DNA from: Solen grandis
Lineage: Eukaryota; Mollusca; Bivalvia; Adapedonta; Solenidae
Direction of reading: 5' to 3'
NCBI GenBank assembly: GCA_021229015.1
Contig: CM037783.1
Span: forward strand, 28,094,605 to 28,158,604
Length of the DNA: 64,000 bases
Shown here: positions 27,609-39,600 of the stretch, in pieces
Layout: each line of letters begins with the position of its first letter
How positions within the stretch are numbered: position 1 is the stretch's first letter
The notes under the pieces: generated by a model
The model's input: only the letters and a program-made list of their open reading frames with translations
Databases searched by the model: none
What the model was told of the DNA's origin: nothing
Program-made: the position numbers and the translations under genes

Positions 27609-30600
27609 TATACAAAGAAGAGATCATCTTTTTTCCTTAAAAAAAACCATTTCATGTTACAAAGATAAATTATGGGAGATATACTCCATTGAGTGTACAG
27701 CTTTCATTTAATACTGAGCTTATGTTGTCAGTTTAACTTTAAGGTGAATAACCCTGCATTACCGGTACACATTTTGAGGCGTATGAATAATGAATGTGTA
27801 AATCTGCCTTTAAGCACCTATGTTGATCATGGTTCATCATATATTTTTTCATTACCAGTACATTCAAATGCAAACTCACAGAAGATGAATTTATTTCTCA
27901 CATGGATTCGTGTGTATTCAGTGAAATTACTGCGTAAACTTGATATCCGTTTCAATGGTATGAAATAATATCAGCAAGTCACCTTGTAATTTAAGAACAA
28001 ACTAGTGTATATTTTACAGGTAATAACTGTTTGATGCATTCTTAGGGCTAGTTAAAGGGTGGAAGCACTCATGCATAACCTGCATTTCAATCTGTGTATA
28101 TTGCATTCTTTCTTCCTGTAGAAAAATCATGACAAGGCATCTAGCTGTAAAATATTAATAGGAGAGGTTAATGAACTGAAAAGCTGTGAGTTTACATTAA
28201 TTGACTTTAATTTTCCTTCACAAAAAGTGTTAGTTGATATAAGGCAGTGAAATTGATTCTCTAGCTATGTTAAATTGCGGAAATAAGTACTTTAAAGAAC
28301 AACATACTAACAACCAAGAATTAATCTTGTTTGTGGGAAGTTTTATGTGATGTCAAATGTCATGTGATTCCTTCAAATTTTTTTATGTATCTGTTTAAGA
28401 TGATAACATAGAAAAAAAATGTATGTGTGGATGGGGGGGATAAATAAAAGTTTGCATTGAACAGTTAACTTAACCATATTTTATTGACATTTGCATTAAA
28501 ACAAAGATAATGATGTATTGTGATATGAGTTTGTGTTTTATTCACAGTTGTCAAGGTAACAGCTGGTACACCCATACCTGTATCTGCACAGAGTCTGCCG
28601 CGACCTGTTACTCCGGTAACAACAGGCAACATAAGGCCAGCACTGCAGCTCTTCACTGTTCAAAATGACACACAGCAAGTCCTCAAGGTTTGTGGTCTGC
28701 TGATTGCTCTTCATAATTTGGACAAATATTGATTTAATTAATATCTCTGCAGAGCTTTTTCATTTTCATTCATTGCAAGAGCTTAAAATTAAATTTTCTG
28801 AAGGATAATTCACATGTTTGGAATTCCCATTGTTGATATTTACAGGAAAAAGGCTAATGAACTAGGTAAAACAATACTTTGCTTCTTTTATCATTATGAT
28901 TCTTTTGTAATTATGATTATGCCATGAATCTCATGTATAATTATTATTTCACTGTTGTTTGTAAACAAAATCTGCAAAGTCTTTGTAATTTAAAACTAGC
29001 ATTGTTTTTTGACTTTTGTCTGCGTTGCCTTATAAAAGAAAAAATCATCTTTATTAGATTAGCATTTGTCATGCTGTATTTTTTTTATTTATTTTTTTTC
29101 CCCAATTTTTTTTTTAATTTGTCAAAGTCAGTGTACATAGAATTAATGTCAGAAATATGATAAAACATAGAATTAATGTCAGAAATATGATAAAACATAG
29201 AATTAATGTCAGAAATATGATAAAACATAGAATTAATGTCAGAAATATGATAAAACATAGAATTAATGTCAGAAATATGATAACATGAATAATATCAATA
29301 TGATAAAATTAAATTAAGTCAGAAATATTAAAACATAGATTAATCAGAATAATAAACTAGAATTAATGTCAGAAATATGATAAAACATAGAATTAATATC
29401 AGAAATATGATAAAACATAGAATTAATGTCAGAAATATTATAAAACATAGAATTAAAACATAACATTAATGTCAGAAATATGATAAATTTTGTTTCATAA
29501 GCAGCTAAAAGAAGTCTGGTAGTTAATCTTTTAATTCTAGCTTTAAAGGTCAGAGAATTTCTGGAGGTGAATATTCACAGAATTAACTGTTTTTGACACC
29601 TGTGAAACCCTTATGTGGAATTTCATATTGGAATTAATTCTTTCAGACTACCACAATCCAAAGTACGAGATGTCCTACACCAACAAACCTAGCTGTAAGT
29701 CCAGTTTTACTTTCTCTCTTATTCACACTTTTACATTTTTTTGAAGCGGTGGAAGGGACAAATATTGAACAATTACTAAGAATTTTTTTCTTTGCCACTT
29801 AAATATCTCTGTTTAAGTGTTTAAGATGTGGTAGACAGTAATTAAGTAGTCCGGAAGTATGCAAGCTGATCTAGTTTTATACTATTTTCTTGATACTTAA
29901 ATGTGGCAAACACTTAAATTGATTGAATTTAAAGAAATTGTTCACAAAGGAAGTGCATATTAAAATGAACACAAGGCCAAATAATTTCTGTTCACTGTTA
30001 TCAAGGGAGATAATTGAAGTTATGTTGATATGTAGAGTCCTTTCATAGCATTGATTTCATAAAAAGCATTCTTCATAATAGCTTGATACATTTTTAGGAA
30101 CCCCCAGTACACCATATGGTGATCTATATAAAGTAAGATCAGTTTTGCCCAATGTTTTGTAGGGTAGATAATTGATGCTAGGCAGGGATGTTAACCCTTT
30201 CCCTCATATAGACTCATTTTGACGCCCTCAATAGGTACCACATAAAGCCTGATCTGCAGAAAACCACAGTTAAACCTTACCAAATTTAATTACAAAATCC
30301 TCATTTCCAGACCACTGAGGAGCAGCGAACAGCAAAAAACCTGATCAACCTGCGAGTTACTCGCAGGCTGATCTGGTTTTATGCTGTTCGCATAGGTCTT
30401 TTCATAGTGTCCTCTATGAGGGAAAGGGTTAAATTTATAGCTATAAGGTTATTATGATATATTGTGTTTCTTTTTACTTGGCAAGGTATGGTGTATGGGG
30501 ATATATTAATCCCTATAATGATAGTTCTAGTTTCATGATCTTGTAGAAGTATATTTCATGATACCAGGCATGAGAAACTGCTAAAATTGATTGTCTCTTA

Positions 30601-33600
30601 TGTTTCAGGGAGCCCAGAGGGCCACAGATGGCACTGTCCGATTGAAGATTACTCCAACATTTGTACGCGGGCCTCGTCCTAAGTCCCCGTCCACCTTGCC
30701 TCCAGGAGTTACCATAGCAACAACCAACCCTCCAAGATTGCAGAGCCCGCAAGTTGTGACATTATCCAATGTTCTTAATGCCCCCACAAGTATTTTGTCT
30801 AAACCAATTGGCTCCAAGATAACGGTCACTGATGTCAAAGGTCAGCAACCGATACAGATTCTGAATCAGGGTGAAGCCGGTAAGTCTGGTGATATGCTGA
30901 AGTTGGGTGGCGCGACCCAGATAAGCTTTCAAGTGCCAGTGAACTGGAGTGGTCAAGGGACAAAGTCATTACTGGACAACTCCGGTGGTAAACTATCGTT
31001 AGTACCTATAACCTCTCCAGACAGTAAGTCTCTACTGCAAGAAAACAAGGGCAAGGAAGTCACAACAGTAGCACAGACATTGGTCGAGACCCCTCCACCC
31101 GTGACAAGCCCCAAGACTTTTGTGACCGGGAACAAACTTTTTGGAACACTGCAACCTTCCGGTGTAATGGGCACAACCTCTACCGGGCTTCCGTACACTA
31201 GAGTCTCCGGTATAGTCAACCCTCAATCCATTCCAACCAAAATCACCAAAGCCAATCCATTTGTGTTCAGTAATAAGCAATATACATTTGTTCCAACAAG
31301 TACCACGCAGGTTGTCACTCAAATTGTTAAGACAGACACTAAGTTGAATAAAGCTAAGATTACTATGGCAGAAGCTCAAATCATGCTCCCATCTGGACCA
31401 GCAAAAATTTCTTGGCCAGTGCAACAGCCGACAAACACATCAGACAGTAAACAGATTCTGATAACCAGTCCAGTTATGAAGACTAGCGCCGTGCCCGGAA
31501 GCAAATCTATTCCAGTTGTCACACAAAAACCAGGAACCACTGTTACTGTGGGTACCAGTCCAGCTACTAAGATCACATCGTTAACCACTCTTGTTCCTAC
31601 TGCAAAAGTGGTGGAAGTCAGTGCACCTAGTCCTACAAAGATGCAGGCTTACGGAAATGGTGTGAGAAACACAACCTCAACAAAAACAACTGTGCTGCCT
31701 GCGCAGAAAAACTGGGAATTAGTGAAGCAATCTCCGCATTTAAGCATTAGCCAACAGAGTAGCTCAGCAGTTCCTGCTGAAAGTGCCACTACTGTACTTA
31801 CTACTGTGAAAGCTGGACCAGAATCTAATCCAAATGAATCCTCAGATAAAAGTGAACATAGTGACAAAAGTAAACCTGAAGTGCAAGTTCCTCAAAGTGT
31901 TAAGGCTGAGCCTAAAGTGGATGGCACAGAAGAAGTGTATGACATTTCTGATAGAAAATCCCCAGGGAGTGAATCTGCTAAAAGTGTTTCAAAAGATTCT
32001 GATGATTCCCAAAATGTGCCTGAGGCAATGGAAACAGACGAGAAAAAAACTGAAGCAAGTCAGCATGTGGAGGAGAGGGAGGAGGAGGATGGTAAAGAAA
32101 AAGCTGGAAATGGTGGTCCAGACTTGTCAGAGAACAAAGAGGATTTTAATCCGGTGGATGCCATGAATTGGAAGGATGGAATCGGAGAATTGCCTGGTAG
32201 TGATTTAAAGGTTCGTCAGTTTTAAACTTGCATAGACGGATTTCATATTTTAAAATCAGATATTGTGCCGTCTGCATGTTCATGCTGTAAATGGAAAACA
32301 CTGATAAAAAAGTTCATTTTCATGATTGGTTTCCCAAATTAAAAATATTTTTTATTCAAATATATGTAATCACACATACATTCAGTTCCAAAAGAAAGTG
32401 TGCACTTTTAAGCTCACCTGAGCATAGCTCAGGGTGAGCTTTTGGGATACTTGATTGTCCGTCTGCCGTCGTCCGTCAACAATTTGATGTTTACACACTA
32501 GAGGCCACAATTTTGATCCAATCTTCCTCAAACTTGGTCAGAATGTTTGTCTTGATGATATCTTGAACCCTTTTGAAAATGGGTCAGGTTGGATCAAAAA
32601 GTAGGTCAGTAGGTCAAATCTTAGAAAAATCTTGTCGTCCATCAACAATTTTGATGTTTACACGCTAGAGGCCACAATTTTGATCCAATCTTCCTCAAAC
32701 TTGGTCAGATTGTTTGTCATGATGATATCTCGAACCAGTTTTAAAATGGGTGGGGCTGGATAGAAATGTAGGTCAGTAGGTCAAATCTTAGAAAAATCTT
32801 GTTTATACTCTGAGGGCAACATTTTTGGTCCAATCATCCTCAAACTTTGGCAGAATGTTTGTCATGATGATATCTTTTGTGGATGGGGTCAGAAAATTCC
32901 TGAACATTGTTTCACCTCATCATCTTAATTCTAAAGCAATCTGTTTTGTACAGGCAATGAATGATACTTTTCTCAGGTGAGCGATCTAGGGCCATCTTGG
33001 CCCTCTTGTTAATTTTAAATATTTCAATATTTAGCAAACATATCAGTTTCAATTTTTGCACACTATATTGTGTTTAATTGTCATCAATATAGCCAAAAAT
33101 ATCTTTCTTGGCCGCGAAAAGTTACTTGTCCAGTTTGACGAGTGTTCAGGGCTCGTCCGACAGTGAAATTCACTTGTATATACAAGTGGACGAGTGGATT
33201 TTACAGCCCTGCTAACAATACTGCAAAATCTGGAAAGGTCATTTTCATTTGTGTGTGTTGGGGTATGGGGAGATTGGGAGGAGGGGAATGGAACAAAAAG
33301 TTAAGCTGTATTACTTCTTTTCAGTTTCGAATGAATGACCTTGGTGTGTTAGAGGTTATCACTGATGACCTTGAGTGTACAGAAACACTCAACACTAGTA
33401 ATGAATCCGATGCCATGGAAACAGACTCTGGTGCTATAGTGAAGGACATTAAGAAAGAACCAGATACTGAAGGAAATATCAAGAAAGGTAAACTAAACTT
33501 CATGGATTCTTCTTTTGTTGGAACTTAGAAATATTAGTTTAAAATGATTTCTTTTCTCAACAGTTCTTTGGTTGGACCAGTACTTTCTACCTGGAAAGGT

Positions 33601-36600
33601 CATGAAAGATTCCTGTCCCAGACAGGGTTCAAACCCACAACCTTCAGATCCCTTATTGTATATAAACTCCCACAAACTACCACAGCAGTAAAATGATAGG
33701 AAAGTGATGAAATGTTGATAACCTTGAGTATATATGAGTATGTCATGTCAGTTTGAGTCTAATACAATACTTCATTTCTTTTTTAGATTTAGGGGCCAGG
33801 AGACTGCATGGTATGTGACAAAATGAATTTATTGTAAAAAGCCATAGTAGGTTTGTTTAACCAGGTTGTCAGCTATATAGGTGTGAGTGTACTACCTTGT
33901 TGTACATATATGGTCACATATATCTCAGACTATTTCATATGGAATCGGGGCCTCTGTGGTCAAGAGGGTAAAGTCGCTGACTTGAACACTCACTCAGCCC
34001 CACACTGCATGGGTTCGAATCCCAGCAGGGTCATTCGGGTTTTCATGTGAGGAAGCCTTCCAGCATGCTTGCAGTAGGTCGGTGGTTCTACCCGGATGCC
34101 TCTATGCATTCGGGGTCTTCTTACCTGTAATTAGCTGGACGTCGCTATATGACTGAAATACTGTCGCAGTGACGGTAAACCCCAATACAACAACAACAAC
34201 AAATAGTCAAGTCAAGTCATATGGAATCAGAAACTGTTGTTATCATGTAACCAACCATGTACAGCTCGGGTGCTTTACATGAAATGACCTGTGGTATTTG
34301 GTCAATGACATACCCGATTTAGCTGCAAGAAACTTGTTGCTTGATTAATCACCAGGCCCCATGTTCTTGAAAATAAAAATTTAAGTATGCCCATTTGTTT
34401 CAATAGGGATTTGGTGTGACTCTCAAATTTGAGCCTGAGATCGTACTTTAGTATTTTTGAGAACACGGGGCCTGATGTCAGTACCTAAGTTGAAAAGAGA
34501 ACATTGTAAAGGTTGTTCAGAGATTTCAAACCAACTTTGTAATAGTCTAGCAAATTGTGATATGGTGTTTTTTTGGGATGGTTAAGTGTTAATGACCAAG
34601 TGCAATGTATTTGAAAATATATATTCATTGTTGAAATTGAAAGAATAATCATGTGAGAAGAGATATCATTAATAATTACAGTAAAACCTCTCCAGAGCTA
34701 CATTTGATGGAGACACAGATATATGTTGCTCTAGAGAGGTGTTGTTCTGCAGAGGTTGAACTGATGAACGGTGTTGAGTACTTGAACTGAACTCGTGCAT
34801 GTCAGAAGTATGTTTAATTTTAGCTGAAAAAAGGGCTAAATATTTTATCTATCTTACTTCTTGTGCTTTCTCTTTCTCCTTTCTTTCTCATTCTCTCTCT
34901 AGTAATTTTGTAAGTTTTCTCTGCATGAGTGTATGAAAGCATGATTGTAATTGTAAGTCTTAATACATGTACTAAAGCACCTTGCATACAGTAATATACG
35001 TGATTGTATGTTGTGTGACTGCATGTGTCTAACTGTAAGAATACATGTAGTACTAAAATAAGAGTCATAATTATACCCCCCCCCCCCCACATACACACAA
35101 ACGTAGTTTGTGGGGGTATATAGGAGTCACCATGTCGGTCGGTCGTCCGTCCGTCTGTAGTTTTTTTGTCCACGCTACTGGATGGATTTCAATCAAACTT
35201 CATAGGAAGCTTCACTGGTGAGCATAGATGTTCATATTATGAAATTGTTACGGTTGATTGATTTTCTTTTGAGTTATGGCCCTTTGCTGATTTTCTGGAG
35301 TTTTCTTTGTCCACGCTATTTCTCAATAACTACTGGATGGATTTCAACAAACTCATAGGAAGCTTCAATATCAAGCACAGATGTGCATATTATGAAATGG
35401 TTACGGTTGACTGATTTTCTTTTGAGTTATGGCCCTTTGCTGATTTTCTGGAGTTTTCTTTGTCCACACTATTTCTCAATAACTACTGGATGGATTTCAA
35501 TCAAACTTCATAGGAAGCTTCAATATCAAGCACAGATGTGCATATTATGAAATGGTTACGGTTGACTGATTTTCTTTTGAGTTATGGCCCTTTGCTGATT
35601 TTCTGGAGTTTTCTTTGTCCATGCTATTTCTCAATAACAACTGGATGGATTTCAATCGGTCATAGGAAGCTTCAATATCAACAGATGTGCATATTATGAA
35701 ATGGTTACGGTTGACTAATTTTCTTTTGAGTTATGGCACTTTGTTGATTTCTTGGAGTTTTCTTTGTCCACGCTATTTTTCAATAACTACTGGATGGATT
35801 TCAATCAAATTTCATAGGAAGCTTCACTAGCAAGCATTGATGTGCATATTGCGAAATGGTTACAGTTGACTAATTTTCTTTTGTTTTATTGCCCTTTGCT
35901 GATTTTCTTTGCATTATTTCCCAATAACTAATTTACTTTCTTTAGCTACAGTTTTCCTCATCTCATTTATCTGTTGATGAACTTAGAACTTTATTACATA
36001 TACAATTTTAAATTAGCTGGTATTTTAAATCTATTTTTAGCTCACCTGAGCACGAAGTGCTCAAGGTGAGCTATTGTGATCACCTTTTGTCCGTCGTCCG
36101 TCGTCCGTGCGTCCGTCCGTCCGTCGTCAACAATTTGCTTTAAACAACATCTCCTCCTGAACCGCTGAAGGGATTTTGACCAAACTTCACAGGAATCATC
36201 CTTATGATGCCCTCTATCAAAGTTGTACAAATGATTCAGATTGGTTGAAAAAGTAGGTCACAGGAGCTAAAAATAGATTTTAAAAACTCAAACTTTGAAA
36301 ATCTTCTTCTGCAAAACTGCAAGGCCTAGAGCTTAGATATTTGGTATGTAGCATCATCTTATGGGCCATTACCAAGATTGTACAAATCAAAGCCCTATGG
36401 TGATAAATGCCCCCGCACCAGGGGTCACTTGTTTTACATAGAGTTATATAGGAAAATCTTTAAAAATCTTCTTCTATAAATCCATAAGGCCTAGAGCTTA
36501 GATATTTGGTATGTAGCATCATCTAATGGTTCATTACCAAAATTGTTCAAATCATAGCCCTATGGTGATAAATGCCCCCCGCACCAGGGGTCACTTGTTT

Positions 36601-39600
36601 TACATAGAGTTATATAGGAAAATCTTAAAAAATCTTCTTCTTAAATCCATAAGGCCCAGAGCTTAGATATTTGGTATGTAGCATCATCTTATGGTTCATT
36701 ACCAAGATTGTTCAAAGCATAGCCCTATGGTGATAAATGCCCCCGCACCAGGGGTCACTTGTTTTACATAGATTTAAATAGGAAAATCTTAAAAAATCTT
36801 CTTCTATAAATCCAGAAGGCCTAGAGCTTAGATATTTGGTATGTAGCATCATATAATGGTTCATTACCTCAGTTGTTCAAATCATAGCCTTACAGTGATA
36901 AATGACCCCGCACCAGTGGTCACTTGTTTCACATAGAGTTACATAGGAAAAGACCTAGAGATTAATCTATAGATTTGATGTGAAATATTGTCTAGTGGTC
37001 CGTACCCACATAATTCATATAGACCAATCATAAAAAAAATATTTTGCAATATTACTAGTTTGAGAGATTATGACTAGATAATGGTTAAAATTTTGCCCTT
37101 GATTGAATCACTTTTTACTTTAAATTACAAACTTGATATATGTTTTATATTAAAATCAGTATCTACGATTAAATAAAATGATAAAAAGACTAAGAATTGT
37201 TCAATTGTATATTAAATAAAAGTTTTCTTTAAGAAAGATATGAAAGTACAGATAATCGTATTGTTGGTAATAAAAACAAATTCGGTCATTTTAGGTTATA
37301 ATATTATTAACCAATGAAAAATTAGGAAACTATTCAGCCCTCCATTTCCGGTTTCAGTTTGGTAGGTATACGATTCTCTTCAGAAATTTCAACGAATTAT
37401 CGAAGATCATTAATTTAATAGACCAAAAAGCGATTGAAAAGTAGGTGGAAATTAAAAACTTGTTTACACATTAGAGGCTACAATTTGGATTCAATCTTCC
37501 TCAACTTGGCTTGAACCAGTTCTAAAATGGGTCAGGTTGGATCCAAAAGTAGGTCAGTAGGTCAAATCTTAGAAAAACCTTGTTTACACACTGGAGGCCA
37601 CAATTTTGATTCAATCTTCCTCAAACTTGGTCAGCACAAATGTCCTCAGGTGAGCGTCTATAGGGCCATCTTGGCCCTCTTGTTTATTATTATTATTATT
37701 TATTTATTTTTATTTTTTTATTTTATTTTATTTTATTTTTCCATGTGCATGATGTTCAGACTAATTTGTTACAGTGCCCTTACTGAATTGATGAATGTTG
37801 GAATTTTTTGTTAAAGACAGCCACTGAACATAAAAAGATATTCTTTTTAGCTCACCTGAGCCAGAGGCTCAAGGTGAGCTATTGTGACCGGCCTTCGTCC
37901 GTCCGTCCGTCGTCCGTCCGTCCGTCGTCCGTCCGTCCGTCGTCCGTCAACATTTTGCTTCAAACGACATCTCCTCCTTAACCGCTTGGTCAATTTTGAT
38001 AAAACTTTACAGGGATGTTCCTTGGGTGGTCCCCTTTCAAAGTTGTTCAAAGAATTGAATTCCATTTGGAATTCTGGTTGCCATGGCAACGGAAAGAAAA
38101 AACTTAAAATGTCTTCTTCTCCAAAACAACCAACTGAATTTCAAAATGTTTTGGCACAGATGTTCCTTTGGTAAGTGTCTACCAAGATTGTTCAAATTAT
38201 TTGGATCCGTAAAAAAACATGGCCGCCAGGGGCGGGGCTTATTTGCCTTATATGTATATAGAGAAACCTTTAAACAACATCTCCTCTGAAACCACTGGAC
38301 AGAATTTGATTAAACTTGGCAGGGATGATCCTTGGGTGAACCTTCACAAAAGTTGCTAAAATAAACTTGATCCATGTAGAACTCTGGTTGCCATGGCAAC
38401 AAAAAGGGGAAAAAAATGAAAACTTTAAAAATCATCTTCTTCAAAACTACTGGCCAGATTTTAAAATAAATTGGTACAGATGTTCCTTGGGTCAACCTCT
38501 ACCAAAGTTGCTAAAATTATTCCGATCCGTAAAAAAACATGGCCGCCAGGGGCGGGGCTTATTTGTCTTATATGTATATAGAGAAACCTTTAAACAACAT
38601 CTCCTCTGAAACCACTGGACAGAATTTGATTAAAATTGGCAGGGATGATCCTTGGGTCAACCTTCACAAAAGTTGCTAAAATAAACTTGATCCATGTAGA
38701 ACTCTGGTTGCCATGGCAACAAAAAGGGAAAAAAAATGAAAACTTTAAAAATCATCTTCTTCAAAACTACTGGCCAGATTTTAAAATAAATTGGTACAGA
38801 TGTTCCTTGGGTCAACCTCTACCAAAGTTGCTAAAATTATTCCGATCTGTAAAAAAACATGGCCGCCAGGGGCGGGGCTTATTTGCCTTATATGTACATA
38901 GAGAAACCTTTAAACAACATCTCCTCTGAAACCACTGGACAGATTTAGATTAAACTTGGCAGGGATGATCCTTGGGTCAACCTTCACAAAAGCTGCTAAA
39001 ATAAACTTGATCCAGAACTCTGGTTGCCATGGCAACAAAAAGAAAAAAAATATGAAAACTTTAAAAATCATCTTCTTCAAAACTGCTGGCCAGATTTTAA
39101 AATAAATTGGTACAGATGTTCCTTGGGTCAACCTATTTATCTCAGGTGAGCGATTTAGGGCCATCATGGGCCTCTTGTTTTATTAGTCTTGTATAATTTG
39201 TCACTTGAATTCATCAATTCAGTAAATTTGACTTACCTCCTATAGCTGGGCACTTGATAGTAAACAAAGGCTGTGTGGGGGGTATTCATCACCTTTAGTG
39301 ATAGCTCTAGTATGAAGTGGTTACGGTTGACTGCTTTTCTTTTGAGTTATGGCCCTTTGCTGATTTTCTGGAGTTTTCTTTGTCCATGCTATTTCTCATT
39401 AACTACTGGATGGATTAATCAAACTTCATAGGAAGCTTCACTGGTGAGCAGAGATGTGCATATTATGAAATTGTTACGGTTGACTGACTTTTTTTTTTAG
39501 TTACGGCCCTTTGCTGATTTTCTGGAGTTTTTTTCGTCCACACTATTTCTAAATAACTACTGGATGGATTTCAATCAAACTTCATAGGAAGCTTCAATAT

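Larger units (their letters stand above)
35071..39310 (+). mobile_element. Family D element, copy D2, carrying nested A6 and A7
   Basis: Starts TTATACCCCC with ACAAACGTAGTTTGTGGGGG hairpin, ATGTCGGTCGGTCGTCCGTCC, five monomers, then the unique tail interrupted by A6 and A7. Ends CACCTTTAGTGATAGCTCTAG. The uninterrupted D1 copy confirms the order of parts. Confidence 0.75.

Noticed and set aside
29131..29484. CRISPR-like regularly spaced 30-bp repeats
   Set aside because: The units are head-to-tail with no unique spacers, in an intron of an animal gene; an ordinary minisatellite.
30605..31867. Several minus-strand ORFs of 60-130 codons
   Set aside because: Shadows of the large L3MBTL3 coding exon.
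37849..39177. Series of ORFs of 60-97 codons on both strands, some nearly identical
   Set aside because: They are translations of the ~320-bp monomers of copy A7, present in both strands and tied to the repeat period.
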